Position numbers and translations under genes: made by a program
The notes under the pieces: generated by a model
Told to the model about the DNA's origin: nothing
Database searches by the model: none
The model's input: only the letters and a program-made list of their open reading frames with translations
DNA from: Tiliqua scincoides
Taxonomy: Eukaryota > Chordata > Lepidosauria > Squamata > Scincidae
Assembly (NCBI RefSeq): GCF_035046505.1
Contig: NC_089822.1
Coordinates: forward strand, 271,207,054 to 271,271,053
Length of the DNA: 64,000 bases
Reading direction: 5' to 3'
In this document: piece after piece, positions 30,015-45,000 of the stretch
Layout of the letters: every line of letters begins with the position of its first letter
Numbering within the stretch: position 1 is the first letter of the stretch

Positions 30015-33000
30015 GTGAGCAAATATCCGGGGGGGGGGCACAGAAGGCTCTTTCTGCTGGGGGTGGCAGAGCAGAGGGGGAGGCACCCCCCCTTCAAACA
30101 TGCAGCAGTCAACAGCTCCATCACGAGAGGCGGGGAGAGTCCAAAGTCTCCCCTTCAAAGTCCCGAGAGTTTTGTGGCACCTGAAACCTGTGGCTGATTC
30201 TGGCAGCAGCTTTCCTGGAATGCAGCCCCCTTCAGGAGCCGCACCTGAGGAACAGATGCCCTGCAGTGGGCAGTGCCAGCAGGGGCCACAAAACTCCTGG
30301 CTCTTCTTGCTGCTGCAGACCAGCCCTGCTGCCCTCCCCTGGCAGTAGGGCCTAAGAGTGGAATTTTAGCAAGAGGACAAAGTTTCTTCTGGACCCCTTC
30401 CCAAAGGGGAGGGGGACAGTGGGGCAGGCAGAATGGGGGGGGCAAAACAGGGCAGGAGAGGGTGCTGACAGTCACAATAGTCTTTGGAGCTCAGGTCTAC
30501 CAGGCTTCTTGATGCAGAGCCCAGGTCCACCCACCCATGCGGCATTGGCAGCTAGAGAAAGTAATATGGAAAACACACTCCTGAGTCTCTCTAAAATTAT
30601 TTTGAAATAATTTTAATTTCTGCAAAAATTGATTGCAGAAAATGAGCATCATCGTATTTAGGCTCACACTAGAATGGACCAGAATGAACTTCTGCAGCAG
30701 CTGCAGCCCCACAGCTGGTCCCGGAGCTCCTCTACACTCCTTCATGGCCATGGGATCCACAAGCCAAAGAGCTCCTGCAGCAGGCCAGTTTCCTCCCAGA
30801 TTTGACACTGTGTTAAGGAGGGTCATGGATGCTTTCCTGGGCCTGGTGTTTACAGCTTGCAGCAGCAGTTAGAACTGCATGCACATGGTTGCGCCCCAGC
30901 ATTATGCGCTGGCAGTGTGTTCAGGTGAGATGTCAGGTCCTGGGAACTTTCTAGGCCCCTCCTTTAGCTCCTGGGCCCCCTTTCTGACCCTGGGCCCAGG
31001 TACATATTACCCCCCTCTCCTAGGCCCTGCATGGCAGCTGTTGGCTTCATATCAATTACTCTAGAGCAAGTGCCACCCCCCCCCTTTCCAGCTTCACAAG
31101 CACCAAGCCAGAGCTTTGTCTCCCCCCTCTGGCATCCTACCCTGTGAGGGAAGGATGGTTCAGGCTCTTCCCTAATTTCAATGGTATGATGAGAGTGTCC
31201 AAGAGGGAGGGCCTGGAGGATATAGTCCAGCTCCTCTTCTTCTCTCTCCCCCAGTTCAGTTCAAGCTGGGTCTATGTGTTCATTAACAAGACAGTCTTCT
31301 GCACTGGTCAAGGAAGAGCTATAGGCAGAGAGTGAATTGATTGGTGGTCTGTTGGATGAGGCCTCTTGATGTCCAAGGGAGCTGCTCCCCCCACCCCCGC
31401 AAGATCAGGGCCAGCACTATGGAGAAAACTCCAGTTTAAATCTGAACTTGTCTCCCCTTCCAGCTGCTGTCTGTGTTTTCCTTGTGCAGTTCCATTTTCA
31501 GCTGCACTTGTAATTCTTCTGGGGCTCCACAGCCAAACCAGAACAATGAGCTGAGGACCCCTGGAATAGAAGGGCACTGAGATGCGCACAGACTCCTGAG
31601 CGCTACATAATCTTGACTCTCGTAATAATCATGTTTAATAATAATAATACTGGTATTTATATACCGCTTTTCTGGTTCACTGGATTACTCCTCTGACTTT
31701 ATTCAAGGCGGCTCACATAGGCAGGCTATCTCTAAACCTAGATGGGGGGGATTTTCACAGTAACAGAAAGTTTCTCTCTTTCAAGAACCGCACAACATTT
31801 CAGATGGATCTTTCACGGCCTGGTATCATTTCTGGCCCCCATTTGCCTCCCAAGCTGGCTGACAAGCAGCTCCTCTTCACTGACACCAAAGAGCAGGTGG
31901 AATAACTCAGCTCAGCTTGTCAGCTGCTCCAACCAAAATTATAATAATCAGTTCAATGTCATCATTTTGCCTAGGGGAGTGCTAATTGTTCTCTCTTCTT
32001 GCACCATCCCTGTTGAATTCATGCTTTTAAAAATATTGATTGGAAGGGTCAGAATGAAAATCTGTCAGGACCCACCGGAAGTGATGTCATGACCAGAAGT
32101 GACATCATTAAGCAGGAAACATTTTAACCATCCTAGGCTGCAATCCTACCCACACTTACCCAAGAGTAAGTCTCATTGACTACCATTGTTAAAAGCATAG
32201 AGTAGCCTGTTCAAAGTACAGGTCTGTAACCGTTTCCCAAATGCAGTCACCTACCCACATGCAGTAGCATCAAGTCTAATATATTAAAAAATAAAATATT
32301 GAAATGAATGGGGACCCACCTGAAATTGGTTTGCAGCCCACCTAGTGGGTCCCAACCCACAGTTTGAGAAACACTGCACTGGTGGAAGTGCCTGTATCCT
32401 GGCACACATTGTGCCACATGGTTGCACTCACTGATACCGCCAGCAGGCGCAATGAGGCTGCCAATGCACTCACTGGCAGCTGTAGACACTCACCAGTGGC
32501 AATAGCATAGTCTGCCAGTGCCGGGTGGGCAGTGGGGGGGGAGAGGGAGGAATGAAAGGGGTCTGGGGGCAGGGAGGAGGTGGGAGGCAGGGATCTGACA
32601 GCAGTGGCACAGAGAAGATCTTTTTAAACCACTCTGCCCCTTTCGTCTCTTTAAGTCACCCAAATAAGGACAGCCATACCCCAGAAGCCCCCCAAATTGG
32701 GTATAAAGTCAATAAGGAGGGGAGGAGTCGACACCATTAGAAGCTCCCTGGCTTCAAGCCTGGCACAATCCTCCTGCGCCTCCATGCCATCCCCCCCACA
32801 GCCTCCTCCTTTTTCTAGGCTTCTTTAGGCATTTTCAAATGCCACTTTGGTAGTTAAGCCGCCACCAGCATCTGCAGGCGATTACACAGGCAGAGCTCCA
32901 GACGCCCAAGCCGAGCTCGGCTCTGCCAGATCCAGCAACCCATGTTGGGCTGGGCAGCCTGACACAGGGCCTCTCAACTCTGTGCTGGCAAAATAGCTGG

Positions 33001-36000
33001 TGCAGACTGGAGTAGCACTGTTGAGGGATTGCAGGGGATGGACTGAGTGGATAGAGAGGTGCTCTTTTCCCTCTCACATAACACTAGAACCAGGAGACAT
33101 CCACTAAAATTGAATGTTAGGACATGCAAAAGAAAATATTTCTTTACCCAGCATGTGGTTGGTTTGTGGAACTCTTTAACACAATGTCAAATCAGGGAGG
33201 AAACTAGCCTGCTGCAGTAGCTCTAGTTTGTGGATCTGCTTACCATGGAGTGTATAGGAGCTCAAGGACACAGCAGTGGGGTTGTAGTTGCTGCAGAAGT
33301 CAGTTTTGGTCCACACAGGACATTTTCCATTCTAGTGGGAGCCTGAATATGATGATGCTCATTTTCTGCATGATTTTCTATATTTAAAAGGTTTTAGAGA
33401 GACTTAGGAGTGCATTTGGTTTTTGTATTACTGTATCTAGCTATTGTGCCACATGGGTGGGTAGACCTGGGCTCCAAAGACTGGAAAAGTCTCTAAGCTC
33501 CTGCCACCCTGTTTCATCCCTCCCTGTGCCCATTCTGCTTGCCTGTCACCACCCTCCCTGCTCTGTTTCACCCCTCACCCTTTGCAAAGGGGCCCAAAAG
33601 AAACTTTGTACCCCCTGATAAAATTCCTCTCAGAGGCTCTGCTGGGAGGACTTTTATGTCATTGAGAAGTGGGATAGGCCATTTCTAGTATCTCAGTGCC
33701 ACAGAAATCTCTGGATTCCCTGAGCAGCTCTTCCTTCTCCCCAAGGAGATATAGGACTGTAGCTAGACAGGGGCCAGGGTGGGCATTGTCCAGCAGTTTG
33801 CCCACCCTCACATTCTTGAAAAAGAATTGGCAGGGAAAAGGAATTCTGAGGGCCAGGGAGGGCTGTGGCATCAGCAAATGAAAGGCTTTCAATAAAAGCA
33901 CCACAGACACCCGCCCATAAGTTGATTTCACAGATAAGTCGAGGACAGGGCTCGAACCTAAAATCATGAAATTTTCTATGACTCTTGGATAAGTCGGGAG
34001 TTAAACTTAGGGGGGTGTCTGAGTGTAGTTTAATTTTACCTGAGGCCAGATCCTGGAAAATAACCTACCAGTCATTGTTACTTAAGAACTGTACAGGCTC
34101 TAATTTATTCAAAATATACTAAAAGATCCTAAGACACATTTTATTCCTTAACTTTTTTAATTCTGGTGTTCACAATCTTTTTGTAAACGCCATCAGAGTA
34201 AGTGCACTGTAAACAACATGCCAAGTCAACCCCAAATCAAATCCTCCATTAAGGTGCCTGGTGTGATAAGCCAGAGAGGCCCTACAAAACACGTGACTGG
34301 GAGTGTGCAATCCAATGCACAGCAGAGAGACAAGTGACAAAGAATGACTGTGGGCAAGTGCAGCTACATAGAGTTGCAACCCAATTTACTCAGAAGTAGA
34401 CCCATTGCTGTTCAAGGGTGTTATTCTTAAGTAATGGTGCCTGAATTGCAGCCTGGAACTTTGTTTCAGATGGAAATGAGGATCCCATCCTGGGGTTTTA
34501 AAAACCAGACCGCTAAACTTGGAGGTGTGAGACATTCTTTGCAAATGACTTGCCAGGAATGTTCTGAGGCAGCAGCAAAGAGGAAAAAAAGGAGGCATTT
34601 TACCTTCTTCTCCAGACTGGGAGGGAGATGAAGGGACTTGTGGGAGTTGCTGGCTTTGTGAGGAGTAAGTGCTGCACTTCCACAGCAGCAGCCCTCATAC
34701 CAACCACAGTTCTCATAAGTGCCTTCACTTCTCTTCCTGTTTGGAGAAGAAGCTGAATTGGCTGCCTCTGAACACTGCAATTACTAGTAGACACTCTCCT
34801 CCTGCGTCCTGGGATCTGTCCTGGGATCTGTCCGCAGAGTGGTTGTCAATGGGCAGTTTTCTCAAAGGAGAGAGGTGAAAAGCGGTGTGCCCCAAGGATC
34901 TGTCCTGGGACCGGTGCTTTTCAACCTCTTCATAAATGACCTGGAGACAGGGGTGAGCAGTGAGGTGGCAAAGTTTGCAGACGACACCAAACTTTCCCGA
35001 GTGGTGAAGACCAGAAGTGATTGTGAGGAGCTCCAGAAGGATCTCTCCAGACTGGCAGAATGGGCAGCAAAATGGCAGATGTGCTTCAATGTCAGTAAGT
35101 GTAAAGTCATGCATATTGGGGCAAAAAATCAAAACTTCACATAGGCTGATGGGTTCTGAGCTGTCTGTGACAGATCAGGAGAGAGATCTTGGGGTGGTGG
35201 TGGACAGGTCGATGAAAGTGTCGACCCAAAGTGTGGCAGCAGTAAAGAAGGCCAATTCTATGCTTGGGATCATTAGGAAAGGTATTGAGAACAAAACGGC
35301 TAATATTATAATGCCGTTGTACAAGTCGATGGTAAGACCACACCTGGAGTATTGTGTCCAGTTCTGGTTGCCGCATCTCAAAAAAGACATAGTGGAGATG
35401 GAAAAGGTGCAAAAGAGAGCGACTGATTACTGGGCTGGGACACCTTCCTTATGAGGAAAGGCTACGGCGTTTGGGCCTCTTCAGCCTAGAAAAGAGACGC
35501 CTGAGGGGGGACATGATTGAGACATACAAAATTATGCAGGGGATGGACAGAGTGGATAGGGAGATGCTCTTTACACTCTCACATAACACCAGAACCAGGG
35601 GACATCCACTCAAACTGAGTGTTGGGAGAGTTAGAACAGACAAAAGAAAATATTTCTTTACTCAGCGTGTGGTTGGTCTGTGGAACTCCTTGCCACAGGA
35701 TGTAGTGATGGCATCTGGTGATGGACGCCTTTAAAAGGGAATTGAACAATTTTCTGGAGGAAAAATCCATTACAAGTTACAAGCCATGATGTATACTTGC
35801 AACCTCCTGATTTTAGAAATGGGCTATGCCAGGTGCATGGGAGGGCACCAGGATGAGGTCTCCTGCTGCCTTGTGTGCTCCCTGAGGCATTTGGTGGGCT
35901 GCTGTGAGATACAGGAAGCTGGACTAGATGGGCCTATGGCCTGATCCAGTGAGGCTTTTCTTATGTTCTTATGTCCTGCTTCTCAGCCCAGTTCCACCTC

Positions 36001-39000
36001 CCCACTTCACCAGACAGCTGCTCAGCTTCCCAGAACCCCCTGCTCCACTCACATTGACTTGGGCATAAGTCGACCCAGGTCTTCAGGCAGAAATTTTTCA
36101 ACTTATAGGCAAGGATCTACAGTAAATGCTGCCTGCTTCACAGTGATAAGCTTTACTTTTGCAGGGATGCAAGCCTGTCTGTTACACTGGTATACAAAAT
36201 GAAAGGCTCAGTCAAATGCATTTCTATGTAGATAAATATATTTTGCATTGCATACTGAGATGCATTTATTCCAGAGGCAGATCCAGGGAGGGGGCCCTGC
36301 ATCCCTCCAGGGTGGGGAGCAGCCCAAGCATGCTGGGAGCCCAGGTCTACCCACCTGGAAAGGCAGCTCCACCAGCAGCTAGATCTGGACTCCAAGTCTG
36401 GGCAGAAGCCCAGGTCTACCCGCCCAGCAAACCTTAGCCATGGAGGCCAACTGGGAGCCCAGGTCTACGCGCCTGGTTGGGCTGGGCTCTGGCATTAAGG
36501 TAGTGCTCACGCCCTCCCCCAAACATGAATACTGGGTCTGTCCCTGATTTATTGGTACACTGCTTTACAGATGTATTGGCAAGCTTCAGTCTTGAAAGAC
36601 TATGGTATCGCGCTCTGAAAGGTGCTTTACAGATGATGATGCACCTTTCAAAACAAACCCAAAATATTTTCTCTTCATGAAATTTGAGTGGGTCATGGGT
36701 TTTTGATGTTCCTCCATACTAATGGGCTATGTCAGAATGCCAGGTGCAGCGAGGGAACCAGGATGCAGGTCTCCTGTTGCCTTGTGTGCTCCCTTGGGCA
36801 TTTGGTGGGCCACTGTGAGATCCAGGAAGCTGGACTAGATGGGCCTATGGCCTGATAATATAATAATAATAATATACAGTATTTATATACCACCTTTCTT
36901 GGTCTTTATTCAAGACTTTATTCAAGGCGGTTTACATAGGCAGGCTTATTAAATCCACGCAGGGATTTTTACAAATTGAAAGAAGGTTCTTTCTTTCAAG
37001 AACCACTACATTCAAGGTGTTACACTCCGATCTGGTTTAACATTCTGGCCTCCATCCTCCCACGCTCCAAGCAGATGGAACAGCTCAGCTGCAGCTTGTC
37101 AGCTGCTTCAAGGTCGCACGGTGCCGGTGGCCTCGAACTGGCGACCTTGTGGATGTTAATCTTCAGGCAAATGAAGGCTCTACCCTCTAGACCAGACCTC
37201 CTGCCCAGCGGGGCTGTTCTTTTGTTCTTAAACTACAATTCCCAGGAGGCCTTGCAGGTCTCTTGTTATCTGGTGTGCTCCCTGGGGCATTTGGTGGGCC
37301 TCTGTGAGATACAGGAAGCTGGACTAGATGGGCCTAGGGCCTGTTCCAGTGGGGCTGTTCTTATGTTCTTAACTACAATTCCCAGGATGCCTTGCAGGTC
37401 TCTTGTTATCTGGTGTGCTCCCTGGGGCATTTGGTGGGCCGCTGTGAGATCCAGGAAGCTGGACTAGATGGGCCTATGGCCTGATCCAGTGGGGCTGTTC
37501 TTATGTTCTTAAACTACAATTCCCAGGAGGCCTTGTAGGTCTATTGGTATCTGGTGTGCTCCCTGGGGCATTTCGTGGGCCTCTGTGAGATACAGGAAGC
37601 TGGACTAGATGGGCCTATGGCCTGCTCCAGTGGGGCTGTTCTTATGTTCTTAACTACAATTCCCAGGATGCCTTGCAGGTCTCTTGGTATCTGGTGTGCT
37701 CCCTGGGGCATTTGGTGGGCCTCTGTGAGATACGGGAAGCTGGACTAGATGGGCCTAGGGCCTGATCCAGTGGGGCTGTTCTTATGTTCTTAACTACAAT
37801 TCCCAGGAAGCCTTGCAGGTCTCTTGTTATCTGGTGTGCTCCCTGGGGCATTTGGTGGGCCTCTGTGAGATCCAGGAAACTGGACTAGATGGGCCTCTGG
37901 CCTGATCCAGTGGGGCTGTTCTTATGTTCTTAAACTACAATTCCCAGGAGGCCTTGCAGGTCTCTTGGTATCTGGTGTGCTCCCTGGGGCATTTGGTGGG
38001 CCTCTGTGAGATACAGGAAGCTGGACTAGATGGGCCTATGGCCTCATCCAGTGGGGCTGTTCTTTCGTTCTTATCCTTTAATTTTGCACACCAGTATAGT
38101 TACCTGACATAATTGCCACCCTGAAAAAAAGAGATGCCCACTCACCTTTAGAATCCTGACTACAGGCTTGAAATGGTGCCCAAATGGCCCAGGAAGTCCT
38201 TTCTCCACACAACAGGGTGCATCCCTCACACCTCCCCCTGGCTGCTGCCCTCCTCACTCCCTGCTAGAGATGTAATTTCTAGATGAAAATTTTGAAGCTC
38301 ATTAAAAAATCCTTTTTTCTCCCGGTTTTTTCAGGAGAAAACAGAAATTTTTGGAAAAATGGAAAAAATGCTACATCAGCACTTTTTTTTCTTTTACAGA
38401 TTGAAAGTCATTCTGTTACTTTAGGAACATAAAATATGACTATGGACAATTTGACTTGGCATAAAATTATCACAACTAGCATATTAAAAATATAGTGTAT
38501 CCAAACAATTATTACAAAATTATGCATGGGAAGGATAAAGAGGATAGAGAGATGCTCTTTACACTCTCACATAACACCAGAACCAGGGGATATCTACCAA
38601 ATTTGAGTGCTGGGAGAGTTAAGACAGACAGAAGAATATTTCTTTACCCAGCGTGTGGTTGGTCTGTGGAACTCCTTACCACAGGATGTGGTGATGGCAT
38701 CTGGTCTGAATGCCTTTAAAAGGGGATTGGACAAGTTTCTGGAAGAAAAATTCATTACTTGTTACAAGCCATGAAGTGAATGTGCAACCTCCTGATTTTA
38801 GAAACGGGTTTTGTCAGAATGCCAGATGCAAGGGAGGCACCAGGATGCAGGTCTCTTGTTATTTGGTGTGCTCCCTGGGCATTTGGTGGGCCGCTGTGAG
38901 ATACAGGAAGGTGGACTAGATGGACCTATGGCCTGATCCAGAGGGGCTGTTCTTATGTTCTTAAACAGAATTTACCTTTTTTATAGTATTTATTTGTAAT

Positions 39001-42000
39001 TGTAACAGATGGAGCAACAATCTCCTGAACAGTTTGCTAGTTTGTGTGGAACAGACAAGAAAACCTCCACAAAACAATTTTTAAAAATCCAGAAGGAAGA
39101 ATTAGTCATATTTCCTCTCCACAGTATTAAATAAAAATAAAAAGCCCATTCTCATAAAAAGACTTGAAGAAGGGGGAAGTGTATAGAAGGGAGTGGGATT
39201 AAGTTTCAATGAATGGGCATGACATTTAATCAGAATGATTTTCTGAGCTGTAGTTATCAGTATCAGTCTCTGCTTCTGCAGCTCCTCTGTTGTGTCTGTC
39301 ATTATCACTAAAAACTGAAGGTTTGCCCGGATTGAAACCAGCTTCTCTACCCTTTCACATGTCAGTTTATTTCCTGATTTAGTGTGAGTGTTTCCAAACA
39401 TAGACCAGCTTCTTTCACATGCAGCAGAAGATGGAGGGATCTGAAGAAGACGAGAAGCAGGACTCAGAGGCTGTGTTGTGCAAAGACCTCGCCACCGTGT
39501 TGCAGAAGGAATATGTTTGGCAGAATCCCAGATTGCATTCCTGGACCAAATCCCTGAAGATGTTCTGTATTTTGCAACATTTGAAAGTACCTTCCCAACC
39601 TCAAGTCCTAAATGTGATGCTTGTTTTGTAATCCAGTCCAATGCAGTCACAGTGCTGTCATCACTTCTATTTCCACCTTCGAATCTTGGACAACAAAATT
39701 CTTCCCTTTTTAAATAAAATCTTTCACTTCCTTCTTGAGCTGTAAGTGGAGATATATTGAGATTGTCAAAAACAGTTGTTTTCATCTTGGTCCTTAGATA
39801 AGGAATTTCTGACACTCTCTGATTCAGATGCAGTGATTGCTGCAGCAATTGGCTTTAGAATTATCAGGGAATTTTGCAGCTGAACCCAGAAGACCTCCTG
39901 ATCAAGAATAGTCTTTCTCACACTCCTGGGTCCTTTAAGATCTTCAACTATTACTGTTTCTTCAAGAGCTTCTTTGTTTTTTAGTGAACTTTCAAAGGAG
40001 ATCACCATTCCAGCCCACCGAGTTTGACTACAGAGCTTCAGTGTCACTATTTTATTCTTTGCATTTTTTCTACTTGCTTCTTCTCAAAAACTGCAACTAC
40101 AATTGGAGTACCTTTTACATGTTTTATAACTTTCTTTTGCTCATCTAGAGATCATTTGAAGGATGTCCAGTTTCTTAATATAATTAAGAAGCAAGTTGAG
40201 CCCATGAGATGCACATCCTATTGCAGTAATATGTGGATATTTCTCCATTATGATATCCCATGCTGCTTTCATATTGCTGGCATTGTCAGTCAGCAAAGCA
40301 AATACTTTACTACTCCCAGTTTTCTGTAGGACTTCACATACTTTACAGCTGATATACTCTGCAGTATGTCTGTTCTCTCCTGTTTCAATGCTATTGTAAA
40401 AAACTGTTCAAGCTGTTGTTATAGCAAAATTTATAATTCCTTCTCCTCTCACATTTGTCCATCCATCTATAAGTAGTGCAAGACACAGTGCTTCATTAAT
40501 TTTTTCTTGCACAGATTCCATGACACGTTCATGTTACATACAAGAATGTGTTTTGTCATCCTGGTAGCATTTGGAAATGCGTATTTCATCTGACAGTATT
40601 TGCAAATCACATATTTCTTCTCAGAAGAACTTGCTATGTGAAAATGCCTCCATATGCTAGATGTTGGTCTCACCATTTTCCTGAGGGGAGTAGGAAAGAA
40701 AAATAATGTAATGGCTAGTCTGCAAGAAGACACTAATCTATGGTTGTGGGTGGGGGAAGTGAAGGACCAGATTAGTAGTAATGAAATCATTATTTACACA
40801 AAGGTTATAAAGATAAACTAATGTAGTTAAATGATTCAGTTTTCTGGAATCAGATAAATGGAAACTCTTACCTTTTTAAATTCAGTATATACTTTCAGGT
40901 CCTTTTTGTTGCTCAATATTTTCTTCCAATGCTTTGAGGCCTTGTGAAGAGGACAGAACAGAACCAAACATGCCCACCCACTTACAAAAACAAAACTGAA
41001 ACCTTTTTCTTTTCTTGTGACAAAGCAGCGCCTCCTGAAGGAAGAAAGGCATCTTGTTCTTGCATTGGAGAGTTCCGTTTGTAACCTCCAATTTACTTGT
41101 CCTCAGTGCACAGAAATTAGAATAATCTGAGACCATACATACTTTTTAGAAATGATTTGGAAAATATTTGAACAGCTTGTTTTAAAATATTTTATTCATC
41201 ATGTTAAAATAAAATATTCCATAATCAATTTTTTCTTTTTCTTTTTTCAATTGTTACCAATTTTTCAGGGAAAAAAAAAACTCTTCAGGAAAAAAGGGGA
41301 AAAACCTTTTTTTCTGAATTTTTCTGGTTTTCTTCTGGGTCTTCACATCTCTACTCCCTGCCCACGTTCCAGGCAGAGCATCTCCAGGTGGGCTGCTGAC
41401 AGTGATGTGGGGCATCCCCTTCTCCCCCCAAAAGGCAGAAGAGTTACACCTGTGTGCAGGTCCCCCTAATCCATGGAAGGCCTCAGAGACCACGACATAA
41501 CACTTGAATTACGCCAAGAAGTTCCACTGGTAGTGGAAGAAGAGCAGAGTGACATGAACCTCCCACGACCTGGCCGCAGTTGGCACCCTTACAGCAGCAG
41601 CATTCTGAATGGGTGGAAGCTTCTGACCACACCTCAAGGGCAGCCCCATTTAGTGGGGGCATTACAGCAGTCAAGTCTTGAGTGACAGCCCCACTGGGTC
41701 AGGCCAAATGGGCCCAACTAGTCCAGCCTCCTGTAGCTCACAGTGCCCCACCAAATGCCTCAGGAAGCACAGAAGACAACAAGAGACCTGCATCCTGGTG
41801 CCCTCCCTTGCATCTGGCATAGCTCATTGCTAAAATCAGGAGGTTGCACATACACTTCATGGCTTGTAACCCGTGATGGATTTTTCCTCCAGAAACTTGT
41901 CCAATCCCCTTTTAAATGTGTCCAGGCCAGATGCCATCACCACATCCTGTGGCAAGGAGTTCCACAGACCAGCCACATGCTGAGTAAAGAATTATTTTCT

Positions 42001-45000
42001 GCAGCCAAATGCAGCCCTGCTGCAGCGACGTCCCAGCCCTGCCCTCTCCACCTCCTCGTGCTGCTGAAGAGGGGGGTGGATGGTGGTGGCCTGAAAATGT
42101 AGGGTGTGAGGTTTCCCAGGCAGGGCAGCTGCAGTCGGGAGTCCCGCGCCTTCTGCTTGCCAGCCTCCCGGTGGGTGGAGGCTTCCTCCCAGGCTGCGCT
42201 GCAGGAAAAGCAGGCGTGCGGCTGGAGATGCAGGGCTGTAGCTGGGGAGGGCCAGGGGGGCTTTGCCCCCCCCCCAGCCAGCAGTTTGCCCCCTAGCATT
42301 TTTTCCAAACCTGTCCTCTTTATTTAATCTGGCATCAGTTGGGGGTGATTTGAAGCCCTTTTGGCAACATTTTTTGAGCACAGGAAGGTGCTTCTGGCAG
42401 GGATTGGGGAGGAGAGAAAGAGTGCATATGTGTAGAGTGATACTCACATGTCGTGAGGCAAGACATAAGAACATAAGAACAGCCCCGCTGGATCAGGCCA
42501 TAGGCCCATCTAGTCCAGCTTCCTGTATCTCACAGCAGCCCACCAAATGCCCCAGGGAGCACACCAGATAACAAGAGACCTCATCCTGGTGCACTCCCCT
42601 GCATCTGGCATTCTGACATAACCCATTTCTAAAATCAGGAGGTTGCGCATACACATCATGGCTTGTACCCCGTAATGGATTTTTCCTCCAGAAACTTGTC
42701 CAATCCCCTTTTAAAGGCGTCCAGGCTAGACGCCATCACCACATCCTGTGGCAAGGAGTTCCACAGACCAACCACACGCTGAGTAAAGAAATATTTTCTC
42801 TTGTCTGTTCTAACTCTCCCAACACTCAATTTGAGTGGATGTCCCCTGGTTCTGGTGTTATGTGAGAGTGTAAAGAGCATCTCCCTATCCACTCTGTCCA
42901 TCCCCTGCATAATTTTGTATGTCTCGATCATGTCTCCCCTCAGGCGTCTCTTTTCTAGGCTGAAGAGGCCCAAACGCCATAGCCTTTCCTCATAAGGAAG
43001 GTGCCCCAGCCCAGTAATTATTTTAGTCACTCTCTTTTGCACCTTTTTCATTTCCACTATGTCTTTTTTGAGATCCGGTGACCAGAACTGGACACAATAC
43101 TCCAGGTGTGGCCTTACCATAGATTTGTACAACGGCATTATAATATTAGCCGTTTTGTTCTCAATACCTTTTCTAATGATCCCAAGCATAGAATTGGCCT
43201 TCTTCACTGCCGCCGCACATTGGGTCGACACTTTCATCGACCTGTCCACCACCACCCCAAGATCTCTCTCCTGATCTGTCACAGACAGCTCAGAACCCAT
43301 CAGCCTATAAGTGAAGTTTTGATTTTTTGCCCCAATGTGCATGACTTTACACTTACTGATATTGAAGCGCATCTGCCATTTTGCTGCCCATTCTGCCAGT
43401 CTCGAGAGATCCTTCTGGAGCTCCTCACAATCACTTCTGGTCTTCACCACTTGGAAAAGTTTGGTGTTGTCTACAAATTTAGCCACCTCACTGCTCACCC
43501 CTGTCTCCAGGTCATTTATGAAGAGGTTGAAGAGCACCGGTCCCAGGACAGATCCTTGGGGCACACCGCTTTTCACTTCTCTCCATTGTGAAAATTGCCC
43601 ATTGACACCCACTCTCTGTTTCCTGGTCTTCAACCAGTTCTCAATCCATGAGAGGACCTGTCCTCTATTCCCTGACTGTGGAGTTTTTTCAGTAGCCTTT
43701 GGTGAGGGACCGTGTCAAACACCTTCTGAAAGTCCAGATTTATAATGTCCACGGGTTCTTCCACATCCACATGCCTGTTGACCTTTTCAAATAATTCTAT
43801 AAGGTTTGTGAGGCAAGACTTACCCTTACAGAAGCCATGCTGACTCTCCCTCAGCAAGGCCTGTTCGTCTATGTGTTTTGTGATCCTATCTTTGATAAGG
43901 CATTCCACCATCTTACCCGGTATGGATGTTAGGCTGACCGGCCTATAGTTTCCCGGGTCCCCCCTCTTTCCCTTTTTAGGGAAGATAGGCGTGACATTTG
44001 CTATCCTCCAATCTTCTGGCACTGTGGCCATTTTGAGGGACAAGTTGCATATCTTAGTCAAGAGATCAGCAACTTCATTCTTCAATTCCTTAATAACACC
44101 TGGGTGGATGCCATCAGGGCCCGGTGACTTATTGATCTTTAATTTATCAATGAGGTCTGAAACATCTTCTTTTTTAACCTCTATCTGACTTAACTCCTCG
44201 GTCAGGAGGGGCCTTTCAGGCAGCAGTATCTGCCCGAGGTCTTCTGCCGGAAGACAGATGCAAAGAACTCATTTAATTTCTCTGCCATCTCTAAGTCTCC
44301 TTTTATCTCCCCTTTCCCTCCCTCACCATCCAGAGGGCCAACTGGCGGGTTTCCTGCTTCTAACATATTTGAAGAAGCTTTTATTCCCCTTAATGCTGCT
44401 GGCCATGCGTTCGTCATAGTCTCGCTTGGCCTCCCATATCACCTTCTTACATTTCTTTTGCCACAGTTTATGTTCCCTTTTATTCTCCTCATGAGGGCAA
44501 GACTTCCATCTACGGAAGGAAGCTTCCTTGCCCTTCACAGCCTCTCTAAAGTGCTAAAAGCCTCACACCTGCTAAAGTGTAATCTCTTTGAGCTAAGGCT
44601 TCAGCCAGCTTCTTGTGATATTCATATATTTTAACATAAAACAAGCCAAACCTTCACTGCATCACATTTTCTTTTTAAGAAATCCTTCTCCCATTTACCT
44701 TCAGACAAGTTACTCAGACATTACATGCCAGACAAACTGCTTGAAACAACCCTGCACAACCCCCTCTAAACATCCATTTCTCCATTTCAGTTGCAATTCA
44801 AACAAAGACTGATTCTCAAGGATGCTCTTGTTTATCTAATTAAATGTATTCTTTTTTTCTAAATTTGTCTCCTGCAGGTGTTTGCGGCTGGCTAGCCAGA
44901 CACCATACTAGTTTGCCAAGAAACCAGCTGATAAGGATGTGACTTCTTTTTGTCTGTTTTCTGAAGGCTTTTCTAAAACCAAGCATTTTGGTTCTTTAAG

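Noticed and set aside
37206-38075. Regular 140-bp repeats as a CRISPR-like or satellite array
   Set aside because: Not CRISPR: no short repeat/unique spacer pattern and a vertebrate context. The unit is a CR1 tail plus a fixed element.
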